Shown: positions 15,994-24,721, numbered from the stretch's first letter. The stretch is DNA of 37,480 nucleotides from Asticcacaulis sp. UBA2476 (GCA_002342035.1 DDPE01000091.1:1-37480); one strand, 5' to 3'. Notes: generated by a model from the sequence alone, not told the origin. Translations and numbers: made by a program.

Positions 15994-16633
15994 GTTTCAA
16001 ACTCCGGATATGCACCACACGCCCGCGCGGGTCGCTTAGAGATGAATACTTGTTTGAGGCGAATTGCCAAGCCTTTTCAGCCTCCTCAAGCTCGCTATCC
16101 ACATTTTCACCTTTTAGAAACCATCCTTCAGCGCCACGTGAAAAGAAACCCTCGGCAAAGCCCAAAAGTTTCGGCAAAGGCGCCATGGCACGGGCCGTGA
16201 CCACATCGACCTTGAGCTTAATATTTTCGGCCCGATCGTTGATAACCGTGGCGGGCAGATCGAGCGCCTTGACCACTTCGGACAAAAACACACAGCGCTT
16301 GGTCAGGCTGTCGATCAGATAGACATGTGGTGTGATGTCTGACGGTTCGGCGTGCTTCAAAAGTATGGCCAGCACCACGCCGGGAAACCCCGCCCCCGCG
16401 CCCAGATCAGCCCAGGTCTTAGCGTCAGGCGCGTGATTGAGAAGCTGGGCGGAATCGAGCACATGGCGCGACCAATAATGTGGCACGGTGGCGGGCCCGA
16501 CCAGATTCATGACCTCGTTCTTGTCAGCCAGCACCTGTTGAAAGCGGGTGAGATCAGCGATCGCCTCATGTTTCACGTGAAACACCAAATGCGACACCAT
16601 CTGTTCAGGCGTCATAGGTACACCGTCACTCAT
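15983..16633 (-). CDS. rsmG: 16S rRNA m7G527 methyltransferase RsmG
   Basis: RsmG (GidB) methylates G527 of 16S rRNA. The 216-residue protein has the SAM-binding motif TWADLGAGAGFPGVVLAI, the VYLIDSLTKRCVFLSEV second strand, and VVTARAMAPLPKLL with the conserved catalytic-loop region. The codons for VFHVKH near residue 20 are a perfect parS site (16569-16584), so this coding sequence doubles as a ParB loading site. Its start overlaps the mnmG stop by one base (TGATG). Confidence 0.95.
   Translation of the reverse strand: MSDGVPMTPEQMVSHLVFHVKHEAIADLTRFQQVLADKNEVMNLVGPATVPHYWSRHVLDSAQLLNHAPDAKTWADLGAGAGFPGVVLAILLKHAEPSDITPHVYLIDSLTKRCVFLSEVVKALDLPATVINDRAENIKLKVDVVTARAMAPLPKLLGFAEGFFSRGAEGWFLKGENVDSELEEAEKAWQFASNKYSSLSDPRGRVVHIRSLKHVR
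16569..16584. promoter_or_regulatory. parS: parS site 1 (within rsmG)
   Basis: A perfect 16-bp palindrome TGTTTCACGTGAAACA, the canonical chromosomal ParB nucleation site. It lies inside the 5' end of rsmG and is translated as part of VFHVKH. Confidence 0.95.
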
Positions 16634-18507
16634 CAGGCAACACGGGCTTTCAGGCCACGCACATGGAACAACAAAGCCGTCAAAGCCCCCGGCGTCATGC
16701 CCTCAATACGTCCGGCCTGACCCACAGTCTTCGGACGTATGCGGTTAAGCTTTTCACGCGCCTCGTTCGAGAGGGCGCCGATGACATTGTAATCCAGATC
16801 ATCGGGCAGCTCGAGATTTTCATCCTTACGGAAGGCGTTGATTTCAGCTTCTTGACGGCCCAGATAGCCCGCATAGAGCGCATCGATTTCGACCTGCTCA
16901 AACAGATGATCGGCCCAGTCGCGGATTTCCGGCCAGATGGCTTCCAGCTTGGCGCGGTCGCAACTGTCATAGGCCAAAAGCTGCATGACATTGCGCTTCT
17001 GACCGTCGCTATTGACCTGAATACCGTGAACGCGCGCTTCATTTGGGGTTAGCTTAAGCTCTGCAGCCCGCGCGCGAACCGTCTCAAGATCAGCTTTTTT
17101 CGTCAACCAGTGGGCTTTACGCGCCTCACCCATCACCCCTATGTTCAGGGCGATATCCGATAGACGCTGATCGGCATTATCGGCCCGTAATTTTAGCCGG
17201 AACTCGGCGCGGCTGGTGAACACGCGATAAGGTTCCGTGACGCCCTTGGTGACCAGGTCATCAATCATGACGCCGATATAGGCCTGATCACGGCCTAAGA
17301 TAAGCGGGTTTTTGTCACCGGCTTGAGCTGCAGCATTAATCCCGGCCATTAGACCTTGCGCGCCAGCCTCTTCATAGCCGGTCGTGCCATTGATCTGACC
17401 CGCCAGAAACAGTCCGGGCAATTTTTTCAATTGCAGGGTTGGATAGAGCTCCCGCGGATCAACATAGTCATATTCAATGGCGTAGGCATAGCGCTTGATG
17501 ACCACATTTTCCAGCCCCACAATCGTGCGCAAAAAGGCTTCCTGGGTGGCCTCAGATACCGAGGTCGAAATCCCGTTGGGATAGACGGTATCGTCATCAT
17601 AGCCTTCGGGTTCCAGAAAGATCTGGTGGCTGGTCTTATCGGCAAAGCGCACGACCTTATCTTCGATCGACGGGCAATAGCGCGGCCCGCGACCCGACAG
17701 ATAGCCGCCGTAAACCGCCGATTCATGTAGATGGTCTTCGATAATCTTATGCGTTTGAGCATTGGTATAGGTGATGCCGCAGGTGATTTGCGGGCGCTCA
17801 ATCTTATCCGTCATCATCGAAAAAGGCTGTATGTGCGCGTCGCCTTCCTGTTTTTCCAGGATATCCCAGTTGATGGTTTTACCATCCAGACGCGCGGGCG
17901 TGCCAGTTTTCAGGCGACCCATATCGAGTTTTAGGTCATAGAGCCGCTGCCCCAGACCATTGGCAGGCTGATCGCCAAATCGGCCGGCGGCGGTGCGCTT
18001 ATCGCCAATATGAATAACGCCGCGCAGGAAGGTGCCGGTCGTCAGCACCACTGCCCTGGCGCGGTATTCGCGGCCATCAGCATCAATGACCCCCACCACC
18101 TGCTCACCCTCAAGTATAAGGTCTTCGACAGCGGCAGCGATGATCTCAAGCTTATCAGTGGCAAACAGCTCGGCCTGCATGGCTTCACGGTAAAGCTTGC
18201 GGTCGATCTGTGCCCGCGGCCCGCGCACGGCAGGGCCTTTGGAGCGGTTCAGTACCTTGAATTGAATACCGGCCTTATCGGCCATCCGCCCCATGACGCC
18301 GTCCATAGCGTCAATCTCACGCACCAGATGGCCCTTACCCAAACCACCAATGGCCGGGTTGCACGACATCTCACCAATGGTATCCAGACGGTGGGTCAGC
18401 AGCAGAGTCTTAGCGCCCATGCGCGCCGACGCGGCCGCAGCTTCGCAGCCGGCATGGCCCGCGCCAACGACAATAACATCCCAAAAGCGCAAAGGAGATT
18501 GCGACAT
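16633..18507 (-). CDS. mnmG: tRNA uridine-34 modification enzyme MnmG (GidA)
   Basis: MnmG, an FAD enzyme, works with MnmE to add carboxymethylaminomethyl groups to wobble uridine 34. The 624-residue protein begins with the dinucleotide fold VIVVGAGHAGCEAAAASARMG. CNPAIGGLGKGHLVREIDA and KGPAVRGPRAQ follow. The second signature GYEEAGAQGLMAGINAA is near 370-390. The C-terminal MnmE-binding helical domain ends in ALTALLFHVRGLKAR. Length is normal. It is upstream of and overlapping rsmG, and downstream of mnmE with a 186-base gap that carries a parS site. Confidence 0.97.
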   Translation of the reverse strand: MSQSPLRFWDVIVVGAGHAGCEAAAASARMGAKTLLLTHRLDTIGEMSCNPAIGGLGKGHLVREIDAMDGVMGRMADKAGIQFKVLNRSKGPAVRGPRAQIDRKLYREAMQAELFATDKLEIIAAAVEDLILEGEQVVGVIDADGREYRARAVVLTTGTFLRGVIHIGDKRTAAGRFGDQPANGLGQRLYDLKLDMGRLKTGTPARLDGKTINWDILEKQEGDAHIQPFSMMTDKIERPQITCGITYTNAQTHKIIEDHLHESAVYGGYLSGRGPRYCPSIEDKVVRFADKTSHQIFLEPEGYDDDTVYPNGISTSVSEATQEAFLRTIVGLENVVIKRYAYAIEYDYVDPRELYPTLQLKKLPGLFLAGQINGTTGYEEAGAQGLMAGINAAAQAGDKNPLILGRDQAYIGVMIDDLVTKGVTEPYRVFTSRAEFRLKLRADNADQRLSDIALNIGVMGEARKAHWLTKKADLETVRARAAELKLTPNEARVHGIQVNSDGQKRNVMQLLAYDSCDRAKLEAIWPEIRDWADHLFEQVEIDALYAGYLGRQEAEINAFRKDENLELPDDLDYNVIGALSNEAREKLNRIRPKTVGQAGRIEGMTPGALTALLFHVRGLKARVA

Positions 18508-18614
18508 ATTCGGTCAAACTTTCAAACGGCATGAAGGAACGCTGCCTATACCAGATAGGAAGGGGTGCGTCGAATCTTCAGGGGTTAAGGTGGCAATAAT
18601 CTTCATTAACGAAG

Positions 18615-18630
18615 TGTTTCACGTGAAACA
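18615..18630. promoter_or_regulatory. parS: parS site 2 (intergenic mnmE-mnmG)
   Basis: A perfect TGTTTCACGTGAAACA in the 186-base gap between mnmE and mnmG. It is identical to sites 1 and 3 and is the only one of the three outside coding sequence. Confidence 0.95.
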
Positions 18631-18693
18631 CGGCCAGTGTTTGCGCCTCATCTTAATCCAAAAACCGAACACACTTTTTGGGATGAAGCGGGT

Positions 18694-20037
18694 TTATTTA
18701 CCAATGCAAAAGCTTGAGAAAATATGGTCCAGAACTTGCTCCACATCAGTACGGCCATAGAGGGCATCAAACCCGCTCATGGCCTGGCGGATATCTTCGG
18801 CCATGAGTTCCGGCACGTTGAACCCGATCACTAAAGCCCGTTCCAAGCTGAGGTCGATATCCCGCAGGCGTTCAAAATGGCGTGCGCGCGTAGCTGCTGG
18901 AAATGTGGATAGGGAAAGTGCCTGCTCCAGATGGCTTTGCAGGGTTGATCTGAGGGTTGCAACTCCCTGCTCAGTCGTCAGGTCCGTTTCAAATATCTTT
19001 AGACCAAAATCAGAAAGTTCTCGTTTTATAGAGTCGCGCACATCCGTCGAAGACTGATCGACCTTGTTCAGAATAAGATAATCCCCCGCCTGAACCTGCG
19101 GCCAGTCAGAACTTAGGGCCTGTGAACTATCGACCACCCAGATACGCAGGTCGGCTTGCTCGCCCCGCACCCGCGCCCGGCGGATACCCTCAGACTCGAC
19201 AAGATCATCAGTTTCGCGCAAACCGGCGGTATCATAGATCAGCGCGCTATAGGCCCCGATATGGATCGGCGCTTCGATCACGTCACGGGTCGTCCCGGCT
19301 ATGGGCGTTACGATCGCCGCATCCGTTTGCAATAGGGCATTGAACAGGCTCGACTTACCGGCATTAGGTTGACCTAAGATCGCAATACGAAAACCTTCGC
19401 GAATTTGCCGACCTTTTTTAGATTCAGCAATCGCCTGACCCAGTTCGGATTTCAGGCGGATGATGTCGCCTATGACCTGATCGGCCAAAGCCTGCGGAAT
19501 ATCTTCGTCTGGAAAATCTATCAAAGCCTCAATGTGAGCCAGAATTTTCAGCAGGTCGCCATGCCATGTCTGGTACTGAACCTTCAAGCCACCGTCCAGT
19601 TGAGTCAGGGCCTGACGTCTCTGGGCTTCGGATGCAGCATCAACCAGATCAGCAATCGCCTCGGCCTGAGTCAGATCAAGCTTATTGTTTTCAAACGCAC
19701 GCCGGGAAAATTCACCGGCCTCCGCGTGGCGCAACCCCATCTCGTTAAAGATATGATACAGTCTATCCAGAACCGCTCGCGACCCATGCACATGAAGTTC
19801 GGCACAGTCTTCGCCCGTAAAGCTGTTCGGGCCTTTAAAGACCAGCACCAGCGCCTTGTCGATCAGATCGCCTTGCCAAGTCAGTTCGCCGTAAGTGGCG
19901 AAACGCGACTTCGGAAGGCGGCCCAATAAGGCCGTGACCGTCTCAAACGCCTGCGGACCAGAGATACGGATAACCGACACGCCTGCCCGGCCCTGTGCGC
20001 TGGCCAGAGCGAAGATCGTATGTTTCACGTGAAACAC
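18694..20037 (-). CDS. mnmE: tRNA modification GTPase MnmE
   Basis: MnmE is the GTPase partner of MnmG. The 447-residue protein shows the N-terminal folate-binding domain (TIFALASAQGRAGVSVIRISGP), a helical domain, and an inserted G domain with P-loop GQPNAGKS at 222-229. Switch II is DTAGLRET, the base motif is NKVD, and the C-terminal Cys motif is FCIGK. The start is unusual. The first codon is GTG at 20037, directly after the preceding stop codon, and a second GTG at 20028 would give MKHTIFA, which matches family N-termini better. Both lie at or inside parS site 3, and no clear Shine-Dalgarno sequence is seen. Confidence 0.96.
   Translation of the reverse strand: MFHVKHTIFALASAQGRAGVSVIRISGPQAFETVTALLGRLPKSRFATYGELTWQGDLIDKALVLVFKGPNSFTGEDCAELHVHGSRAVLDRLYHIFNEMGLRHAEAGEFSRRAFENNKLDLTQAEAIADLVDAASEAQRRQALTQLDGGLKVQYQTWHGDLLKILAHIEALIDFPDEDIPQALADQVIGDIIRLKSELGQAIAESKKGRQIREGFRIAILGQPNAGKSSLFNALLQTDAAIVTPIAGTTRDVIEAPIHIGAYSALIYDTAGLRETDDLVESEGIRRARVRGEQADLRIWVVDSSQALSSDWPQVQAGDYLILNKVDQSSTDVRDSIKRELSDFGLKIFETDLTTEQGVATLRSTLQSHLEQALSLSTFPAATRARHFERLRDIDLSLERALVIGFNVPELMAEDIRQAMSGFDALYGRTDVEQVLDHIFSSFCIGK
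20021..20036. promoter_or_regulatory. parS: parS site 3 (mnmE start)
   Basis: A perfect TGTTTCACGTGAAACA covering the translation start of mnmE and encoding its first residues FHVKH. ParB bound here would sit on the mnmE initiation region. Confidence 0.95.
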
Positions 20038-20289
20038 CTACTTTTTGGGAAAACCACTCATACCCGCAGAGGCTGACATCTGGAACAGTTTCAGGAAATT
20101 ATCCTGCATCTGAACGCCCAGACCCGACCAGGTCTTGAGCAGTTCTTCGGGCTGCATCTGGTGGATGTTCTTCTCAAAGCTGGCGCGGGTTTGTTCGACC
20201 AGAAACTCATTCAGCGGGGCGACATCCGGCAGACCCAAAAAGGCGCGGGCTTCTTCGGGCGTGCATTCGCAGTTTACGGTGACTTTCAT
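20038..20289 (-). CDS. DUF6489-type small protein
   Basis: An 83-residue protein starting MKVTVNCECTPEEARAFLGLPD. The open frame extends nine codons further up to 20316, but ATG 20289 opens the conserved sequence and GAGAT lies upstream. It has an N-terminal helical segment (TPEEARAFLGLPDVAPLNEFLVEQ), an amphipathic middle (NIHQMQPEELLKTWSGLG) and a MQDNFLKLFQM helix. This resembles the DUF6489 family common in Alphaproteobacteria, whose function is unknown. Its stop codon directly touches the mnmE GTG start, so the two are very likely translated from one mRNA. Confidence 0.85.
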   Translation of the reverse strand: MKVTVNCECTPEEARAFLGLPDVAPLNEFLVEQTRASFEKNIHQMQPEELLKTWSGLGVQMQDNFLKLFQMSASAGMSGFPKK

Positions 20290-20321
20290 CTCTATCTCCC
20301 AACAAAGGCAAAACATAATTT

Positions 20322-20354
20322 CCTGATCACAATGATAGCCTTATTGTGATCAGG
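20322..20354. repeat. 12-bp inverted repeat upstream of DUF6489 gene
   Basis: CCTGATCACAAT (20322-20333) and ATTGTGATCAGG (20343-20354) form a perfect 12-bp stem with a 9-base loop. It lies between the rho stop codon and the DUF6489 gene. No T-run follows, so it may be a processing or Rho-independent pause hairpin, or an operator for a dimeric repressor. Confidence 0.55.
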
Positions 20355-20408
20355 CAAGGGCGACTGCCCGCCGCTGCTTAATGCAGCGAGCCTGCGCGGC
20401 CTCTGAGC

Positions 20409-20447
20409 GCATGAACAACCTGATGCCTATGCATCAGGTATTCATGC
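20409..20447 (-). terminator. Long hairpin over the rho stop codon
   Basis: GCATGAA (20409-20415) pairs with TTCATGC (20441-20447), and CCTGATGC (20419-20426) with GCATCAGG (20431-20438). This gives a 15-bp interrupted stem around a 4-base loop. It includes the last codons and stop of rho. No strong T-run is present, so it may be a stability or pausing hairpin rather than a true terminator. Confidence 0.4.
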
Positions 20448-21822
20448 TTTGGAAGAATTCGCCATTTGTTTTTGTCTGGCGCAGCTTATCGATCAGGAAC
20501 TCGATAGCATCCTGCGGGCCCATCGGGTTAAGGATACGGCGTAAGACATAGGTCTTTTGCAGCACATCCTTCGGCGTGAGCAAGTCTTCCTTACGCGTAC
20601 CGGATTTAAGGATATCCATCGCCGGGAAGACGCGCTTATCGGCAACCTTACGATCCAGCACGATTTCCGAGTTACCGGTGCCCTTGAATTCTTCGAAGAT
20701 AACTTCGTCCATCCGTGAGCCGGTGTCGATCAGGGCAGTGGCAATAATGGTCAGCGAGCCACCTTCTTCGATGTTACGCGCGGCCCCAAAGAAACGCTTC
20801 GGACGTTGCAGAGCATTGGCGTCCACACCGCCGGTCAACACCTTACCCGATGACGGAACTACGGTATTATAGGCACGGCCCAGGCGGGTGATGGAATCGA
20901 GCAAAATGACCACATCGCGTTTGTGTTCGACCAGACGCTTGGCCTTTTCGATCACCATTTCGGCGACCTGAACGTGACGGGTAGCGGGTTCATCGAAGGT
21001 TGAGGCAATGACTTCACCGCGCACGGTGCGCTGCATGTCGGTCACTTCTTCCGGGCGTTCATCGATCAGCAGCACGATCAGGTAACACTCAGGATGGTTG
21101 GCGGCGATCGACTTGGCGATGTTTTGCAACATCATCGTCTTACCGACCCTTGGCGGCGCCACAATCAGGCAGCGCTGGCCTTTACCAAGCGGGGCTACGA
21201 TATCTATGATCCGGCCTGAGCGATCACGCACGGTCGGATCTTCCATTTCCATCGTCATGCGCTCATCAGGATAGAGCGGCGTCAGGTTATCGAAATGAAC
21301 CTTGTGACGGGTGGCTTCGGGGTCTTCAAAATTGATGGTTGCGACTTTGAGCAGGGCGAAATAGCGCTCACCCTCACGCGGGCTGCGGATCTGGCCTTCA
21401 ATCGTATCACCGGTGCGTAGGCCATAGCGGCGGATTTGCTGAGGGCTGACATAGATGTCATCGGGGCCCGGCAGATAGTTGGCTTCGGGCGAACGCAGGA
21501 AGCCGAACCCGTCCTGGAGCACTTCGATGACGCCGGAACCTGAGATTTCGACACCCTCTTCGGCCAGAACCTTAAGGATGGCAAACATCATGTCCTGTTT
21601 GCGCATATTGTTGGCGTTTTCCACGCCGAGCGTTTCCGCAAAGGCCAGCAGGTCCGCGGGCGATTTTTCCTTCAATTCCTGAAGCGACATGGACTGCGGG
21701 TTGGCGATCTCTTCGGAGCCGTCCCCAGACTCATCACCTTCGGACTCATCGCCGTTCAGGTCCAGTTCGGTTTCTTCGACCTCTTGGTCTGGTGTCGGTT
21801 CAAATTCGTTTTCGTCTTGCAT
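20434..21822 (-). CDS. rho: Transcription termination factor Rho
   Basis: Rho is the hexameric RNA helicase that ends transcription. The 462-residue product (start ATG 21822, MQDENEFEPTPD; the open frame runs 13 codons higher) has an acidic N-terminal extension of about 45 residues rich in Glu and Asp. A helical SAP-like region (MSLQELKEKSPADLLAFAETLG), the cold-shock RNA-binding fold (GFGFLRSPEANYLPGPDDIYVS) and the ATPase core with Walker A RVGKTMM (Lys228) follow. Q-loop, R-loop and SITRLGRAYN segments are present. It lies in the origin-proximal minus-strand run. Hairpins lie in both its leader and its 3' end. Confidence 0.97.
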   Translation of the reverse strand: MQDENEFEPTPDQEVEETELDLNGDESEGDESGDGSEEIANPQSMSLQELKEKSPADLLAFAETLGVENANNMRKQDMMFAILKVLAEEGVEISGSGVIEVLQDGFGFLRSPEANYLPGPDDIYVSPQQIRRYGLRTGDTIEGQIRSPREGERYFALLKVATINFEDPEATRHKVHFDNLTPLYPDERMTMEMEDPTVRDRSGRIIDIVAPLGKGQRCLIVAPPRVGKTMMLQNIAKSIAANHPECYLIVLLIDERPEEVTDMQRTVRGEVIASTFDEPATRHVQVAEMVIEKAKRLVEHKRDVVILLDSITRLGRAYNTVVPSSGKVLTGGVDANALQRPKRFFGAARNIEEGGSLTIIATALIDTGSRMDEVIFEEFKGTGNSEIVLDRKVADKRVFPAMDILKSGTRKEDLLTPKDVLQKTYVLRRILNPMGPQDAIEFLIDKLRQTKTNGEFFQSMNT

Positions 21823-21858
21823 AGACTTAATCTCACGATGGCGGCGTCCGCAATGAAC

Positions 21859-21877
21859 CACAGACGGTTTGTCTGTG
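21859..21877 (-). promoter_or_regulatory. Hairpin in the rho leader
   Basis: CACAGAC (21859-21865) and GTCTGTG (21871-21877) form a 7-bp stem about 40 bases upstream of the rho ATG. A TATATA element on the minus strand at about 21899-21904 could be the -10 box, placing the hairpin near the 5' end of the mRNA. Rho leaders are often targets of autoregulation, but the role here is inferred. Confidence 0.35.
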
Positions 21878-22077
21878 AGGCGCGAACCCCATAAGGTTTA
21901 TATAGGGCGCCAATAGCGAAGCGTCCTGAATGAATTGTTCTTGAAAAGGTCGACCAGCAGAACCGTGGCGCCTGTCTTAAGATTTGAGGATCAGATTAAA
22001 ACCCGATACATACTCAATTTGAACGGAACCCTTACACCAGCCAGTTTTGCGGTCAAGTCAATTTTAATTTGAGGGGG

Positions 22078-22524
22078 TTAGGCGCCAAACTCCAGCGTCA
22101 CCGCTAAAACCATAATGATGGCGATGACAAACGGCACTTCGTTGACGATACGCCAGTATTTTTCGGAGCCGATATCCTCACCGCGATCCAGCTTCTTAAA
22201 CTTTACCGTCAGGTAATGATGCCAGCCGGTGATGGCGATAATGCCAGCAATCTTGGTCAGAAACCAAGCCTGGGTCAGAAAGCCGGGGCCACGCGCCTTA
22301 TAATCGATATAGATCAGACCGCACCCAAATATCCACGCCGCGATCATGGCCGGGTTCATGATCAGCTTGATCAGCTTACGCTCCATCACTCGAAAGACCG
22401 AGGTGACCTCCGGCTTATCTTGGTTCTGGATATGATAGATGAATAGCCGCGGCAGATATAACAACCCCGCCATCCACGCGATTACCGACAGGATATGCAG
22501 GGCGCGAAACAGATCATAGTTCAT
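22078..22524 (-). CDS. hemJ: Protoporphyrinogen IX oxidase HemJ
   Basis: HemJ is the membrane enzyme oxidising protoporphyrinogen IX to protoporphyrin IX in many Alphaproteobacteria. The 148-residue protein has four hydrophobic segments: about 8-28, 58-76, 84-103 and 130-147. The family opening is MNYDLFRALHILSVIAWMAGLLYLPRLF with His10 and the RLF/Y motif. FLTQAWFLTKI and ITGWHHYL carry further conserved residues. It starts two bases after the hemH stop codon, so hemE-hemH-hemJ form a haem operon read away from the origin. Confidence 0.92.
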   Translation of the reverse strand: MNYDLFRALHILSVIAWMAGLLYLPRLFIYHIQNQDKPEVTSVFRVMERKLIKLIMNPAMIAAWIFGCGLIYIDYKARGPGFLTQAWFLTKIAGIIAITGWHHYLTVKFKKLDRGEDIGSEKYWRIVNEVPFVIAIIMVLAVTLEFGA

Positions 22525-22525
22525 C

Positions 22526-23551
22526 TTAAGCCGCCTTTAGCTTCGGGCAGTGGCTGTGGCAGGCCGCGCAGGCATGGTCGCTGATAACCGCCTCGGTCGT
22601 TGCTAAAGCATTCAGCACCTGATCGCCCAAAGCCCGGATATAGTCAGGATTAACACCTACCGCCGGCACGCGAATATAGTCCGTCACCCCGGCTTCATCA
22701 GCCAGATGCTTATATTCGATGTCGAGTTCCACAAGCGTTTCGATATGTTCCGACACAAAGGCAATTGGCACCAGGATGATATTTTTCCCCGATTGACCAG
22801 TCTTGGTGATCGTGTCATCTGTGGCCGGCCCGATCCATTTCAGCGGCCCTACCCGGCTCTGATAGCAAATGACGTGGTCGATATCGGTGTTAAGTCCCGC
22901 CATGACCTTGGCCACCGTCGCTTCGACCTGCGCCTGATAAGGATCGCCTTCCTGGATGACTTTTTCCGGCAGACCATGCGCCGAAAACAGAATCCGGTAG
23001 CCTTCCGGATTTTTAATGTCCTTGATAGCCGCGCGGATCAGATCGACCTGCGCCTTGATGAAAAAGTCGTTTTCGGGATAGCAGCACACCGCGGTGACCT
23101 TGGCGCGGCCCTTATAGGCTTTTTTGAAGGCCGACAGTGATGACAGGGTCGTGGTCTTGGAAAACTGCGGATAGAGCGGCAACAGAACAATCTCATCCGT
23201 CCCCCAGGCATCTATTTCTTTGACGGTATCCTCAACAAACGGATGCCAGTAGCGCATGCCGATAAAGGTCTTTACCTCAGCACCGGTGATCGTTTTTTGG
23301 CAGTGCGCCGCCAGAGCTTCACTTTGCGCAAGTGTTTGCGCCAGTATCGGTGAGCCGCCGCCCATGAAATTGTAATTGGCCTGCGCGGATTTTTCACGCG
23401 TCGTCGATATCAGCCGGGCTACAAAATGACGCAGACCAAACGGCAAGCTGATGATATATTTGTCTTTGAACAGATTATAGAGAAACGGTTTGACGTCCTT
23501 TGATTCCAGAGGTCCGCCCAGATTGAACAATAAAACCGCAACTTTTTTCAT
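22526..23551 (-). CDS. hemH: Ferrochelatase
   Basis: HemH inserts Fe2+ into protoporphyrin IX, the last step of haem synthesis. The start at ATG 23551 (MKKVAVLLFNLGGP) gives 341 residues and overlaps the hemE stop by one base (TGATG). The longer open frame upstream is hemE sequence in another frame. Landmarks are LFNLGGPLESKDVKPFLYNLF, MRYWHPFVED, LLPLYPQFS, LFSAHGLPE with the catalytic His, and the CYQSRVGPLKWIGP segment. The C-terminus HACAACHSHC is cysteine-rich. Together with the cysteine in CYQSR, it fits the [2Fe-2S] cluster known from the Caulobacter enzyme. Confidence 0.96.
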   Translation of the reverse strand: MKKVAVLLFNLGGPLESKDVKPFLYNLFKDKYIISLPFGLRHFVARLISTTREKSAQANYNFMGGGSPILAQTLAQSEALAAHCQKTITGAEVKTFIGMRYWHPFVEDTVKEIDAWGTDEIVLLPLYPQFSKTTTLSSLSAFKKAYKGRAKVTAVCCYPENDFFIKAQVDLIRAAIKDIKNPEGYRILFSAHGLPEKVIQEGDPYQAQVEATVAKVMAGLNTDIDHVICYQSRVGPLKWIGPATDDTITKTGQSGKNIILVPIAFVSEHIETLVELDIEYKHLADEAGVTDYIRVPAVGVNPDYIRALGDQVLNALATTEAVISDHACAACHSHCPKLKAA

Positions 23552-24579
23552 CAGCCTCTGATCCGTTTCAAAGCCAGCTCGACGTGGGCAATCGGCGTAT
23601 CCAGAAAAATACCGTGACCCAGATTGAAGATGTAAGGCCCCTGCCCCCACGCTTCCATCAACCGGTCAATGGCGGCATCAAGGGCCACACCGCCCGATCT
23701 TAACACTACGGGATCAAGCGCGCCCTGGATTGGTTTTATCTGTTGTAATTCACGGCCCAGTTTCAGCGGGGTCGCCGTCCCCAGCGCCAGAGCCTCGACA
23801 TTCACGGCCTCAAGGTAATCAAACAACCGCACCTCAGACCCCCGAGGAAAGCCAATGATCGGTAAGGTCACGCCCAACTCCCTCACCCGTGCGATCAGTT
23901 TTTTGTGCGGCGCGATGATCAGTTCGTCAAAGTAAGGATCGGGCAACCCTTCTGCCCAGCTTTCAAAGATTTTAAGCACCTGCGCGCCAGAATCGGCCTG
24001 CATCTTCAGATAATGGGCGGACGCTTCGATAACGATATCCATCAGTTGCGCGACATAAACCGGATTATCGTAAACAAAGGCACGGATCAGGGTGCGATCC
24101 TGAGCTTTGCGACCGTTGAGCATATAGGTCATGACGGTCCAAGGCCCGCCGCAAAACCCGATCAGCGTGGTTTTGTCCGGATCAATTGCGGCCCGCACCC
24201 GCATCAGGGTTTCACCGACGTTTTTAAGGTGTACGCCCGCCTGCCCGGCCAGATCGCGCATCGACTCCAATGACGGTAGTTCCCCAAGCACCGGCCCCTC
24301 ACCGGCTTCAAAGGCTACGTTCTGACCCAAGGCCTGTGGGATCACCAGTATGTCTGAAAACAGGATCGCCGCATCGAATCCAAAGCGCCTTATCGGCTGC
24401 AAAGTGGCCTCAGCCGCCTTCTCCGGATTGAGGCAGAATGAGATAAAATCAGGTGTGGTGGCGCGTAGGGCTCTATATTCCGGCAGGTAGCGTCCGGCCT
24501 GACGCATGAACCATACCGGGGGTATGGCTTGGGTCTGGCCACTTAAAGCTTTAAGGATCGATGAAGGTTCAATCGTCAT
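23551..24579 (-). CDS. hemE: Uroporphyrinogen decarboxylase
   Basis: HemE converts uroporphyrinogen III to coproporphyrinogen III. From ATG 24579 (MTIEPSSILKALSGQ) the product is 342 residues. The open frame continues 38 codons into the origin region, but those residues are not part of the family. Motifs include PPVWFMRQAGRYLPEYR (conserved arginines of the active site), DAAILFSDILVIPQALG, GFCGGPWTVMTYML and FNLGHGIFLDTP. It flanks the predicted origin just as hemE flanks Cori in Caulobacter, where its promoter lies within the origin. Confidence 0.96.
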   Translation of the reverse strand: MTIEPSSILKALSGQTQAIPPVWFMRQAGRYLPEYRALRATTPDFISFCLNPEKAAEATLQPIRRFGFDAAILFSDILVIPQALGQNVAFEAGEGPVLGELPSLESMRDLAGQAGVHLKNVGETLMRVRAAIDPDKTTLIGFCGGPWTVMTYMLNGRKAQDRTLIRAFVYDNPVYVAQLMDIVIEASAHYLKMQADSGAQVLKIFESWAEGLPDPYFDELIIAPHKKLIARVRELGVTLPIIGFPRGSEVRLFDYLEAVNVEALALGTATPLKLGRELQQIKPIQGALDPVVLRSGGVALDAAIDRLMEAWGQGPYIFNLGHGIFLDTPIAHVELALKRIRG

Positions 24580-24721
24580 ATCTGCCACAACTAACTTGGT
24601 CAAGCCTGCCGTATTATCCGGATATGGGCTCCAATGACATAATAAAATAATAAAAGGAAGCAGTGGTAGTAGGTGGCTTAATGAACGGGACAATTTGGCG
24701 CACGCACGCCCTTATCACGGC

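Noticed and set aside
16132..16147. Possible degenerate parS with CCACGTGAAAAG inside rsmG
   Set aside because: Only about 10 of 16 positions match the consensus and the left half is poor; a chance similarity is likely.
20322..20354. The 12-bp inverted repeat as a classic terminator of rho
   Set aside because: No T-run follows in either direction. It is kept only as an inverted repeat of unknown role.
24580..24693. 38-codon N-terminal extension of hemE
   Set aside because: It is open-frame sequence within the AT-rich origin flank. The conserved HemE sequence begins at MTIEPSSILKAL (24579).
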